Shown here piece after piece: positions 36,437 to 45,333 of a DNA stretch of 64,000 bases; the stretch's first letter is position 1; every line of letters begins with the position of its first letter. The DNA comes from Luteibacter aegosomatis. Its GTDB lineage: Bacteria > Pseudomonadota > Gammaproteobacteria > Xanthomonadales > Rhodanobacteraceae. Location: the NCBI RefSeq assembly GCF_023078455.1, contig NZ_CP095740.1, positions 3,832,001 through 3,896,000 on the forward strand, given 5' to 3'. The notes beneath the pieces are model-generated. The model did not search any database. It was given only the letters and a program-made list of their open reading frames with translations, and was not told the origin of the DNA. Both the position numbers and the translations under genes were made by a program.

Positions 36437-37270
36437 ATGTCTCCTCTGGTGAAGATCCGCTCCGAACGCGACCGCATGTCGGCGGTGGAGCGGCGCATCG
36501 CCGATTTCGTGCTGGAAAACGCCCAGTTGCTGCGGGACTACTCGTCTCAGCAACTCGCGAACGCGCTGGGCATCAGCCAGTCGAGCGTCGTGAAATTCAC
36601 CCAGAAGCTGGGCTTTCGTGGCTATCCCGACCTCAAGTACTCCGTCGGCGAGGCCATCGGCCGCGCCGACGACGGTGAAGCACCCGATGCCGGGCATGCC
36701 GGCGACGCGGTGGGCGCGATGCTCTGGGAGCGAAAGACGCGGGCGGAAGAAGCCACCGGATCGATCAATCCGCCGGACGTCATCGCCCATGCCGCCGACG
36801 CGATCGGTGCCGCCGGCAAGGTATTCCTCATCGGCCTGGGCGAAGACGACCTGCACGCGCACTCGTTCGCGCTGCGCCTGTCGCTCTTGGGTATCGTCGC
36901 CATGCGCCAGCACGACGTCGGCGGCATGGCGGCACAGGTCGGTTTGGCCGGTGCCGGCGACGTGCTGGTCGTGTTCTCCGAACACGGCCGGCACCCCCTG
37001 CTGACCAAGGTCGCCCGCCACTTCCGCGAGCGGCGCGGTCGCGTGGTGAGCGTCACGCGGCACACCGCCAACCCGCTTCGCGCGGTGGCCGACCTTTCGC
37101 TCGTGGTCGCCGCGCACGACGATGCCTCCTACGTGCAGTCGCTGATCTACCAGTCGACCGTGCAGCAGCTGATGGATCGCGTCTTCGTCCATTTGTGCGA
37201 AGGCGACGGGGGCCGGCACCAGCGTTACGTGGACGCCCTCGATCGCATCCACCGGCTATTCGAACCCTGA
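36437..37270 (+). CDS. RpiR/MurR-type transcriptional regulator
   Basis: A 277-residue regulator with an N-terminal helix-turn-helix of the RpiR type (ERRIADFVLENAQLL, QQLANALGISQSSVVKFTQK, GFRGYPDLK) and a C-terminal SIS sugar-phosphate-binding fold (about 115-245: AAGKVFLIGLGEDDLHA, VLVVFSEHGRHP). MurR of E. coli, in the same family, senses MurNAc-6-phosphate. It begins 9 bases after the epimerase stop with GGAAG upstream. Lying in the middle of the unit it most likely controls it, probably through the palindrome at 32641-32658. No murQ-like etherase is next to it. Confidence 0.88.
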   Translation: MSPLVKIRSERDRMSAVERRIADFVLENAQLLRDYSSQQLANALGISQSSVVKFTQKLGFRGYPDLKYSVGEAIGRADDGEAPDAGHAGDAVGAMLWERKTRAEEATGSINPPDVIAHAADAIGAAGKVFLIGLGEDDLHAHSFALRLSLLGIVAMRQHDVGGMAAQVGLAGAGDVLVVFSEHGRHPLLTKVARHFRERRGRVVSVTRHTANPLRAVADLSLVVAAHDDASYVQSLIYQSTVQQLMDRVFVHLCEGDGGRHQRYVDALDRIHRLFEP

Positions 37271-37283
37271 CCGGAATCCTCCC

Positions 37284-38039
37284 ATGCCCATGCGCGCCTT
37301 CCGCCTCACCGGCCTGCTCGCCCTGTCGCTGTCCACCGGCGCCCTCGCCTACGAGGCGCCCGTGGCGTGGTCCGTGTCGAGGCAGATGATCGTCGTCACC
37401 ACCGATGGCTGGAACGCCGACCACGGCATCCTGCGCACCTATGTGCGCGACGGTACCCGCTGGAAGGCGGAAGGCACGGCCACCGACGTCACCATCGGCA
37501 AGGCGGGCAGCGCGTGGGGCCGGGGACTCAGCCCGGCGCAGACGGACGGCCCGCAAAAGCGCGAGGGCGATGGACGCAGCCCTGCGGGCGTGTTCCGGAT
37601 CGGCACGGCCTTCGGCTATGCCGAGACCCATCCCACGGCCATGCCTTACATGGGACTCAAGGCCTCGGATTACTGCGTGGACGTCGACGGTTCGCCCTAC
37701 TACAACCAGTTGGTGGACGAAGCCGAGGTCGGCCCGAAAGCCGTGGCCGGCGCCACCGAGGCGATGCGCCGCGACCTGCACTTCAACGGCGACCGCGCCT
37801 ACCGGATCGGCTTCGTCATCGAACACAACGCCGACGGCAAGAAGGGTGCGGGCAGCTGCATCTTCGCCCACCTGTGGAAGTCGCCCACCTCGCCGACCGT
37901 CGGCTGCACGGCGATGACGGACGGCGCGATGGAACGCCTGCTGGCCTGGCTCGATCCCAGCAAGAAACCCGTCTTCGTGCTGCTTCCGAAAGACGAATAC
38001 GCCCGCCTGCGGGATGCCTGGAACCTCCCCGTCCCATGA
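37284..38039 (+). CDS. Secreted YkuD-like L,D-transpeptidase family protein
   Basis: A 251-residue protein with a signal peptide (about 1-22, ending STGALA). It carries the catalytic motif of the L,D-transpeptidase family in the COG3786-like form: IFAHLWKSPTSPTVGCTAM, with the reactive Cys in VGCT and the His in FAHLW. Upstream elements RSPAGVFRIGTAFGYA also match. Members either link meso-DAP residues or act on free peptides and D-amino acids; no peptidoglycan-binding domain is present here, which together with the neighbours suggests an accessory muropeptide-processing enzyme rather than a wall builder. It follows the regulator by 13 bases. Confidence 0.82.
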   Translation: MPMRAFRLTGLLALSLSTGALAYEAPVAWSVSRQMIVVTTDGWNADHGILRTYVRDGTRWKAEGTATDVTIGKAGSAWGRGLSPAQTDGPQKREGDGRSPAGVFRIGTAFGYAETHPTAMPYMGLKASDYCVDVDGSPYYNQLVDEAEVGPKAVAGATEAMRRDLHFNGDRAYRIGFVIEHNADGKKGAGSCIFAHLWKSPTSPTVGCTAMTDGAMERLLAWLDPSKKPVFVLLPKDEYARLRDAWNLPVP

Positions 38040-39148
38040 GCACCCATGACGTCGTCGTCATCGGTGCCGGGATCGCCGGCGCGTCGATCGCGTATTTCCT
38101 CGCGCCGCACGCCCGCGTGCTCGTCCTGGAGCGCGAGGCGTTTGCGGGCATGCACACCACGGGACGCTCGGCGGCCCACTTCAGCGAAACCTACGGTTCG
38201 GCCCAGGTTCGCGCGCTGACCCGGGCCACGCGTCCGTTCCTGTCGTGTCCACCGGAGGGTTTCGCCGCACAGCCGATCCTGCATCGCCGGGGCTCGTTGG
38301 TGGTGGCACGGGAGGACCAGGCCGACGCATTGCGCGAGAACCATCGACGCTTGCGCATGCGTACGCCATCCCTGGCCCTGCTCGACCGGGAAGATATCCT
38401 TGCCCACGTTCCTGTGCTTCGCCCGGAGGCCGCCTGCCTCGGGCTATGGGAGCCGGACGCCGCGGACATCGACGTGAACGAGCTGCACCAGGCCTTCCTT
38501 CGCGGCGCGAAAGCACGAGGCGCGCACCTCCGCATGCATGCCGAGGTGCGCTCGATCGAGCGCGACGGGCACGGCTGGAGGATCGACGACGATATCCGGG
38601 CGGCGATCGTCGTGAACGCCGCGGGGGCATGGGCGGATGGCGTGGCGTCGCTGGCCGGCGTGACGCCGATCGGCCTGGTGCCCCGACGCCGCTCGGCGTT
38701 CCTCTTCGAACCGCCCGCGAACGTCGCCACGGCAGGCTGGCCTTTCGTGGTGGATGTCGACGAATCGTTCTACTTCAAGCCCGATGCGGGCCTCTTGCTG
38801 GGCTCGGCCGCCAACGCCGACCCCACGCATCCGCACGACGTGCAACCGGAGGAATACGACATCGCCCTCGGCATCCATCGCATCGAGCAAGCCACCACGA
38901 TGTCGATTCACCGGCCCACGCGTACGTGGGCGGGATTGCGTAGCTTCGTCGCCGACGGCGACCTGGTCGGTGGCTATGCGGCGGATACGCCAGGGTTTTT
39001 CTGGCTGGCGGCGCAGGGTGGCTACGGCATCCAGACCAGTGCGGCGATGGGCGAGGCATGCGCGATGCTGGTGTTGGGGCGGGAGCTGCCAGCGCACCTG
39101 GCGGATGCGGGGATCACGCGGGACATGCTTTCCCCTTCGCGACTATGA
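38036..39148 (+). CDS. FAD-dependent oxidoreductase, DAO/DadA-like
   Basis: A 370-residue flavoenzyme of the D-amino-acid oxidase/glycine oxidase family. The N-terminal dinucleotide motif is VVIGAGIAGASIAYFL; VLEREAFAGMHTTGRSAAHF binds FAD; VVNAAGAWADGVASLAG and the C-terminal RTWAGLRSF ... WLAAQGGYGIQTSAAMG complete the fold. No signal peptide. It overlaps the transpeptidase-like gene by 4 bases (ATGA). In a locus that frees D-Ala and D-Glu, oxidation of a D-amino acid is the simplest role; substrate cannot be read from sequence, and D-arginine dehydrogenase-like specificity is an alternative. Confidence 0.83.
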   Translation: MSTHDVVVIGAGIAGASIAYFLAPHARVLVLEREAFAGMHTTGRSAAHFSETYGSAQVRALTRATRPFLSCPPEGFAAQPILHRRGSLVVAREDQADALRENHRRLRMRTPSLALLDREDILAHVPVLRPEAACLGLWEPDAADIDVNELHQAFLRGAKARGAHLRMHAEVRSIERDGHGWRIDDDIRAAIVVNAAGAWADGVASLAGVTPIGLVPRRRSAFLFEPPANVATAGWPFVVDVDESFYFKPDAGLLLGSAANADPTHPHDVQPEEYDIALGIHRIEQATTMSIHRPTRTWAGLRSFVADGDLVGGYAADTPGFFWLAAQGGYGIQTSAAMGEACAMLVLGRELPAHLADAGITRDMLSPSRL

Positions 39149-39173
39149 CCCCTCCGCCCGCTCGAGCTTATCG

Positions 39174-39205
39174 CCCAGGGTTCCCGCTTGCGCAGGAACC
39201 CTGGG
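39174..39205. repeat. Family C repeat/hairpin after the oxidoreductase gene
   Basis: CCCAGGGTTCC (39174-39184) and GGAACCCTGGG (39195-39205) form an 11-base stem with a 10-base loop. It lies between the convergent ends of the oxidoreductase and the second receptor gene and may serve as a 3' end structure. Confidence 0.6.
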
Positions 39206-39242
39206 CCTGGAGTCCGGGTGTCGCGAGACGTCGGATCGGTTT

Positions 39243-42242
39243 CTAGAAGTCGTAAGACACGCTCAACCGCCCATACCTCGGTGCCTGCCGCTGCGTGATC
39301 ACGCCGAACTGCGGCTCGGGCAGGCCCGGTCCCGCTTCCGAGTACGGATACTGCTGCAATGCCCGCTGTTCGTTGAGCACATTGAACACATTGGCGTTGA
39401 AGGCGAGCTTTCCTTCGGCGAAGCCCGGCCGCCAGCTCACGCCGAGATCGATCTGACGGATCCAGGGCGTGCGCCCCTGCGTACCCGGCGGCGACGGTTC
39501 GCCATCGCAATAGTGGTAATGGCCACCGTACTTACCCGGATCCTCGTGATCCGGACCGTAGTAGCCCAGGCAGTGACGCGGCGTACCGGAGACGATGCTC
39601 ACGTTGCCCGACACCAACCACTCGGGCGCGATCTGCCAGTACCCGAACAGCTTGAACTGATGCGTGTGGTCGTTGCTCTGCGGACCGTTGGTGTGCTCCA
39701 TGATGTAGGCGTTGTCCCAATCCTCGCTCGTGGACGCCGCCGTCTGGTTGAGGTCGGAACGAAGCTGGCCTTCCGTATTGCCATAGCTGCGCGAGAACAC
39801 GTAGTTGGCCCGGGCATACCACGTACCGTCGAACGGATGCTCGAGCAGCAGCTCCAGGCTGTAGTAGGAGCGCTTGAGACGGTCGAAACCCAACTCGCCG
39901 TTGGTGATCGGCACGTCGACGTGGTTGCCGGCGGTATCGAGCAACACGAACGTGTTCGCCTGGCCGGGATTGAACAGGTAGCAGCTGTTGGCCTGCGCCG
40001 TATCGATGTTCAGCCCGAGCGACTGTCCCTTCTCGACGATGCGCTGGATGTCGCAGTAGTCGTCGATGGCATTGCGCAGCTTGCGATAGGTGAGCTTGGC
40101 CCCGTAGATCCACTCCGGGCCGAAGGTCTTGGTGAAGCCGAGGATGTATTCGTCCTGGTTTTCCGGCTTCATGCCACGGGCCGCGACGGTCTTCGGATCG
40201 GGAAGCTGGCCGAAGTTATTGTTGGCCGACACGGGTACGCCGGGCGCGATGGCCGTCAATCCCGTCGGCTGGCCATCCGGCGCGATACCCTGGTAAGTGA
40301 AGTACTGCGACGTGCTCAATGCGCCGCCGGCGGCGTTGAGCGCGGGATTCAACGGCAGCGCGAGGTAATAGCGTCCGGCATTGCCATACACCTTGAAGCT
40401 CGCGTCGCCGTTCACGTCCCAGCTGAAGCCGAGGCGCGGCGCCCATTGCGGCGACGTCTGCTTGATGTACTGGTCGCCGTTGGCGTTGTAGTTGGTGAAC
40501 TGGTCGTTGCGCAGGCCCAACGTGAGCAGCCAGCGGTCGGACACCTGCCACGCGTCCTCCACGTACTGCGCACGCTGGCTCGAACGCACCGTCGCGAGGC
40601 TCGACGAGACGCCGCGTATCACGTAATAGCCTTCCTCGCCGCCGGGATAGTTGCCCGGCGCGTCCACCCCGAGACCGGTGGAGATCGGCAACGCGGGGTC
40701 GCCCTGCTGGTAATCCCACGAATAACCGGGTCCCGACGTGGCCGTGCCCTGGTCGAAGGCGCGGGCCTGCTGGTTGTCGATGCCCAGCGTGATGGCGTGG
40801 TCGCCCAACGTGTAGTGCACGTCGAAGCGGGTGTTGGTCGTCTCGTTGCGTCGACCGGGATTGGACAGCGAGGTCACCGTCTGGCCCGAGGTTCGCGGAA
40901 CACCCCCGGTCAACGCCGGGTTCTGGAACTGCGCATCGTCGATGTAGACCGCGTTTTCGTCGTAACCGGACGGCGAGACGTAATTGTTCGTGCGCATCTT
41001 GCCGTACTGCGCGCTGATCGTGAGGTTGTCGGTGAGGTAGCCGGTGTACTTGGCCGTGTAGACGTCTCCGCCGAACTTCTCGTTATTGGCGCCGGACAGG
41101 CGCGGGCCGCGGTGGCCGTCGGCATAATCGTAGGAATAGATCGTTCCCGAGCGTTCGGTCTTGTCCGAGGCACCGGTCACTTCGACGATGTTGCTGTCGT
41201 TGATGTTCCAGTCGAGCTTGGTGTACCAACGTGGCAGCTGATAGCGGTACGAGCGGTATGGGGTGGCCTGCGTCACGTCGTTGGCGACCGCGCCCGTCTG
41301 CCGCTCCACTTCCGCGGCCGCGAAGATGTAGAGCTTGTCCTTCACCAACGGGCCGCCGCCGTAGAGGCTCGCCGTGGTGGACGTGCGCGTGCTTGCGGAA
41401 TTCAATTGGAACAGGCGACCCGCCACCGGCTGCGGCGGCAGGCCGTTGGTGTAATAGCTGTTCTTTCCGTCGGCGCGCAGTCCGTTCGGCTCCCATATGA
41501 GCTGCGCCCCCGCATGCCACTCGTTGGTGCCACGCTTGCCCACGACGTTGATCACGCCACCGTCGGAACGCCCGTACTGCGCGCTGTAGCCGCCGGTGAA
41601 AACCTCCTCCTGTTCGATCGCGCCATACGGCAGCGAGATGCCTCCGAAGCCACGCAAGGGATCGGTGGTATTGAATCCGTTGACGTAGTAGGCGTTTTCG
41701 CTCGCCGCCGAACCGCCGAACGACACCAACGAATTGCCCGTGGCGCTGGTGTAGCTGCCACTGTTGTTCACGGCGCCGGGGGCGAGCAGCGCGATGGCTT
41801 CGGAACTGCGGCCCAGCGGCAACTTGGCCAGCTGTTGCGAAGTGACGACGGTGCGCGAATCCACCGTGGACACGTCGATGGACGGCAACGCGTTCGCCCG
41901 CACGTCTACTCCGCCGAGGTCCGTCGCCTCCGCCGCGACGAACGATACCTCCACGCCCGATCCCACGCGCAACGTCACGTCGTCGCGCGATTTCGTCACC
42001 GCCCCCTCATGCACCAGCGCCACGGCGTAGGTGCCCAGGGGAAGCTGGGCCGCACTGTAGCGACCGCGCTCATCGACGGGCACCTCGCGGGTTACGCCGG
42101 TATCGCTCGTCACGCGAACGACATCGCCTCGCCCTCCATCGACCTGGCCATAGATCGAACCGGTGGTTGATTGGGCAAACGCGGCGGGAGAAAGGGCGGC
42201 AAGCAGCGAAGCCGCAAGGATCGATCGTCGGAAGGAAAGCAT
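39243..42242 (-). CDS. Oar-like TonB-dependent receptor, second copy type
   Basis: A 999-residue receptor of the same architecture as the one at 27874-30864. Signal peptide about 1-23 (ending PAAFAQS), a CarboxypepD_reg-like domain about 27-95 (GSIYGQVDGGRGDVVRVTSD, ERGRYSAAQLPLGTYAVAL), plug with VVTSQQLAKLPLGRSSEAIA, ENAYYVNGFNTTDP and YGRSDGGVINVVGKRGTNEW, and a barrel ending RLSVSYDF. The two receptors share plug motifs but differ along the barrel, so they are paralogues with probably different ligands. It is convergent with the muropeptide unit and has an unusually long leader with its own promoter. Confidence 0.9.
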   Translation of the reverse strand: MLSFRRSILAASLLAALSPAAFAQSTTGSIYGQVDGGRGDVVRVTSDTGVTREVPVDERGRYSAAQLPLGTYAVALVHEGAVTKSRDDVTLRVGSGVEVSFVAAEATDLGGVDVRANALPSIDVSTVDSRTVVTSQQLAKLPLGRSSEAIALLAPGAVNNSGSYTSATGNSLVSFGGSAASENAYYVNGFNTTDPLRGFGGISLPYGAIEQEEVFTGGYSAQYGRSDGGVINVVGKRGTNEWHAGAQLIWEPNGLRADGKNSYYTNGLPPQPVAGRLFQLNSASTRTSTTASLYGGGPLVKDKLYIFAAAEVERQTGAVANDVTQATPYRSYRYQLPRWYTKLDWNINDSNIVEVTGASDKTERSGTIYSYDYADGHRGPRLSGANNEKFGGDVYTAKYTGYLTDNLTISAQYGKMRTNNYVSPSGYDENAVYIDDAQFQNPALTGGVPRTSGQTVTSLSNPGRRNETTNTRFDVHYTLGDHAITLGIDNQQARAFDQGTATSGPGYSWDYQQGDPALPISTGLGVDAPGNYPGGEEGYYVIRGVSSSLATVRSSQRAQYVEDAWQVSDRWLLTLGLRNDQFTNYNANGDQYIKQTSPQWAPRLGFSWDVNGDASFKVYGNAGRYYLALPLNPALNAAGGALSTSQYFTYQGIAPDGQPTGLTAIAPGVPVSANNNFGQLPDPKTVAARGMKPENQDEYILGFTKTFGPEWIYGAKLTYRKLRNAIDDYCDIQRIVEKGQSLGLNIDTAQANSCYLFNPGQANTFVLLDTAGNHVDVPITNGELGFDRLKRSYYSLELLLEHPFDGTWYARANYVFSRSYGNTEGQLRSDLNQTAASTSEDWDNAYIMEHTNGPQSNDHTHQFKLFGYWQIAPEWLVSGNVSIVSGTPRHCLGYYGPDHEDPGKYGGHYHYCDGEPSPPGTQGRTPWIRQIDLGVSWRPGFAEGKLAFNANVFNVLNEQRALQQYPYSEAGPGLPEPQFGVITQRQAPRYGRLSVSYDF

Positions 42243-42413
42243 GGAGCTCCTAAGTGCACGGTGTGGGCGACGACCCTCACCGCGCCACGTGTGGACGTGG
42301 CGAATGCGAGGGTGACGGTCGCGCGGGCATGGACGCCCGTTGCGCCGGAAAGGCGCCGGTTCGTGGAATCGGTCGGCTAGACGAGGGGCGCTCGAGCGCC
42401 CGACATCACGTCG

Positions 42414-42488
42414 TCAATGCGAGTGCGTACATCGCGCGCAAGGCGCGAAAGCCCAGCGGGAGACGCCGGCAACGTTGGAGTGGCGCAT
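42414..42488 (-). CDS. Possible 24-residue leader peptide
   Basis: ATG at 42488 with AAGGGG six bases upstream encodes a 24-residue peptide beginning MRHSNVAGVSRWAF and ending CARCTHSH, then TGA. The stop lies 12 bases before the palindrome at 42386-42401. It resembles no peptide I recognise. The strong ribosome site and position between promoter and receptor suggest a regulatory leader, but an accidental ORF is quite possible. Confidence 0.3.
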   Translation of the reverse strand: MRHSNVAGVSRWAFAPCARCTHSH

Positions 42489-42522
42489 GATGAACCCCTT
42501 CGGCACATGCTGCTATGCGTCA

Positions 42523-42553
42523 AAGCTAGCACACCTTGCCGACGCCGTGTCAA
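42523..42553 (-). promoter_or_regulatory. Putative promoter of the second Oar-like receptor
   Basis: On the minus strand a consensus TTGACA (42548-42553), 17-base spacer, then GCTAGCTT (42523-42530). Same motif pair as at 14710-14739 before another TonB receptor. Confidence 0.55.
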
Positions 42554-42612
42554 GCATTTAGGCGTCCAAACGAATTCATCGTGATGCGCCTCATGTTTCC
42601 TTTGAAACTTCC

Positions 42613-42628
42613 GATTGGACGTCCAATC
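42613..42628. promoter_or_regulatory. Perfect 16-base palindrome, operator candidate
   Basis: GATTGGACGTCCAATC, 60 bases upstream of the TTGACA box of the receptor promoter. A related half site GGCGTCCAAACG occurs at about 42562-42573. The position suits an activator for the receptor or a shared operator with a rightward gene. Confidence 0.45.
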
Positions 42629-42914
42629 GCGAAGGCGCAGGTCGTGGCCCGCCCCGTTCACGTGCATCGCATCGCGCGACGGCTCGTATCGTGTCGTTGC
42701 CCGCGAGATACGCCACCTGCCGGTTGCCGAACATGAAGACGGCGCCGTCCTCTATCGTGGCGGCTGGTGGTGCGAGAGCACCATGCATCCGTACTCGTTC
42801 GGCCAGCGATCGAAATACCACGCGTATACCAAGGAGAATCGGCGACGCATCCGCGGCCACGTGATCGTCGGCGTGGACGTGCCGTTCCACGAACGGGTGG
42901 TCGTCGACGGGTAA
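42615..42914 (+). CDS. Possible small hypothetical protein or gene remnant
   Basis: An open frame whose last 70 codons have the G/C-rich third positions of local genes and a plausible composition (REIRHLPVAEHEDGAVLYRG, HPYSFGQRSKYHAYTKE, then VGVDVPFHERVV at the end). No ATG/GTG start precedes this part: the only in-frame starts are a TTG inside the palindrome and an internal ATG at 42782, which would give 44 residues. It may be a 5'-truncated remnant. The opposite strand is also open over this stretch, so the call is weak. No family recognised. Confidence 0.3.
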   Translation: MDVQSRRRRSWPAPFTCIASRDGSYRVVAREIRHLPVAEHEDGAVLYRGGWWCESTMHPYSFGQRSKYHAYTKENRRRIRGHVIVGVDVPFHERVVVDG

Positions 42915-42935
42915 CGGCTTCGTCATCGCGAGGAC

Positions 42936-42963
42936 AAAAAAAACCGCGGCCCGGAGGCCGCGG
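42936..42963 (-). terminator. Rho-independent terminator of sucCD
   Basis: Stem CCGCGGCC / GGCCGCGG with loop CGGA, followed on the minus strand by eight T. It lies 36 bases after the sucD stop. A T-run on the other side makes it bidirectional. Confidence 0.92.
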
Positions 42964-42998
42964 CTTTTTCTTCGTACCGGCGAACCGGAACGAACGGC

Positions 42999-43871
<873 letters not shown>

Positions 43872-43885
43872 GTTGCTTTCGCTCC

Positions 43886-45046
43886 TCAGGCCGCGGCGGC
43901 CACGGCCTTCTGGGCCGCATCGTTGAGATCGTCGGCCGGCGTGATCGCCAGGCCCGAGTTGGCCAGCAGTTCGCGGCCCTGCTCGACATTGGTGCCCTGC
44001 AGGCGCACGACCACGGGGATCTTCAGGCCCACTTCCTTCACCGCGGCGATGATGCCCTCGGCGATGAGGTCGCAACGCACGATGCCGCCGAAGATGTTGA
44101 CCAGGATGGCCTTGACCTTGTCGGACGACAGGATGAGCTTGAACGCCTCGGTGACGCGCTCCTTGGTGGCGCCGCCGCCGACGTCGAGGAAGTTGGCCGG
44201 CTCGCCGCCCGCCAGCTTGATGACGTCCATGGTGGCCATGGCCAGGCCCGCGCCGTTCACCATGCAGCCGATCGAGCCGTCCATGGTCACGTAGTTGAGG
44301 TTGTGCTGGACGGCGGCCGCTTCGGCGGCGTCTTCCTGCGTGAGGTCGCGCATGGCGGCGAGGTCCGGATGACGGAACTCGGCGTTGTCGTCGGAGTTGA
44401 CCTTGCCGTCGAGGGCGGCGAGGTTGCCGTCGGCGAGGATCGCCAGCGGGTTCAGCTCGACCAGGGCGAGATCCTTCTCGTTGAAGAGCTTGTAGAGGCC
44501 CAGCATGATCTTGACCAGCTGGTTCACCTGCTTGCCTTCCAGGCCCATCTTGAACGCGAGTTCGCGCGCCTGGTACGGCTGCAGGCCTTCGACGTAGTCC
44601 ACCACGAGGGTGTGGATGTCTTCGGGGGTATCGTGAGCGACCTGCTCGATGTCGACGCCGCCGTGCTTGGAGGCGATGAACGAGATGGCCTTGGTGTCAC
44701 GATCGGTGAGGATCGAGAGGTAGAGTTCCTTCGCGATGTCGGTCGCGTCGGTCACCAGCACCAGGTTCACCGGCAGCGCGCGGCCGGCCGACTGGTAGGT
44801 TTCCATCTGGGTGCCGAGCATGCCCTTGGCGGCGGCATGGACGTCGTCCAGGCTACGGCAGAACTTGACGCCACCGGCCTTGCCGCGACCGCCGGCATGG
44901 ATCTGGGCCTTGACCATCCACTGCGAACCGCCCAGGTGCTTGGCGGCGTCGACGGCGGCGTCGGGAGAGTTGGCGACCTTGCCCGGGGGCACGGCGATGC
45001 CGTACTTCGCGAACAGTTCTTTGGCCTGGTACTCGTGGAAATTCAT
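43886..45046 (-). CDS. sucC: Succinyl-CoA synthetase beta subunit
   Basis: ATP-grasp subunit of 386 residues. It begins [17 protein letters not shown], has the nucleotide-binding [16 protein letters not shown], metal site [10 protein letters not shown], and C-terminal [17 protein letters not shown] and [20 protein letters not shown] 45046 has GAGG at the right distance. It is the first gene of sucCD, divergent from pilSR with a 287-base gap. Confidence 0.98.
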   Translation of the reverse strand: MNFHEYQAKELFAKYGIAVPPGKVANSPDAAVDAAKHLGGSQWMVKAQIHAGGRGKAGGVKFCRSLDDVHAAAKGMLGTQMETYQSAGRALPVNLVLVTDATDIAKELYLSILTDRDTKAISFIASKHGGVDIEQVAHDTPEDIHTLVVDYVEGLQPYQARELAFKMGLEGKQVNQLVKIMLGLYKLFNEKDLALVELNPLAILADGNLAALDGKVNSDDNAEFRHPDLAAMRDLTQEDAAEAAAVQHNLNYVTMDGSIGCMVNGAGLAMATMDVIKLAGGEPANFLDVGGGATKERVTEAFKLILSSDKVKAILVNIFGGIVRCDLIAEGIIAAVKEVGLKIPVVVRLQGTNVEQGRELLANSGLAITPADDLNDAAQKAVAAAA

Positions 45047-45257
45047 TCGATACCTCGAGCGAACGGGAAAAACTCGTGAGAAAAGCGCGCGGCCGCGAAC
45101 GACTCGCACGGGAGTGGGGAGATGGAGCGATTGCGCCTTTTTCACGCAATACGGCCGCGTATTTTCCCGGATGGCGCCCCGGAAGGAAAGGGGCGCCGCC
45201 GCATACGCCGCCGCACGGGGGCTTTCCGGACCCTCGTCACACTGCCGTCGACGCGTG

Positions 45258-45285
45258 TTGCCGCCGCCGGGGCGGCCCCTATACT
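45258..45285 (+). promoter_or_regulatory. Putative pilSR promoter
   Basis: TTGCCG (45258-45263), 16-base spacer, TATACT (45280-45285), 48 bases before the pilS GTG. The 287-base sucC-pilS gap holds nothing else that I can identify except GC-rich inverted repeats. Confidence 0.5.
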
Positions 45286-45333
45286 GGCGGGCATCGAGGG
45301 CCCCGCCGGGCCTGCCCGCGGAGAACATCACCG

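Larger units (their letters stand above)
42243..42613. other. Long leader and promoter region of the second Oar-like receptor
   Basis: About 370 bases with no confident gene. On the minus strand it contains a promoter (42523-42553), a possible 24-codon leader ORF (42414-42488), and a perfect 16-base palindrome GGGCGCTCGAGCGCCC at 42386-42401 just after the leader stop. The transcript leader would be about 270 bases. Confidence 0.5.

Noticed and set aside
34022..37252. Open frame of over 1000 codons antisense to the NlpC/P60, epimerase and regulator genes
   Set aside because: Shadow frame; spans three clearly real genes and shows no family motif.
38754..42170. Open frame of over 1100 codons antisense to the second Oar-like receptor
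   Set aside because: Shadow frame with low-complexity composition; overlaps the end of the oxidoreductase gene as well.
42591..42926. Minus-strand open frame opposite the small ORF at 42615
   Set aside because: Composition does not look coding and it would run across the palindrome; the plus-strand frame has better third-position usage, though also weak.
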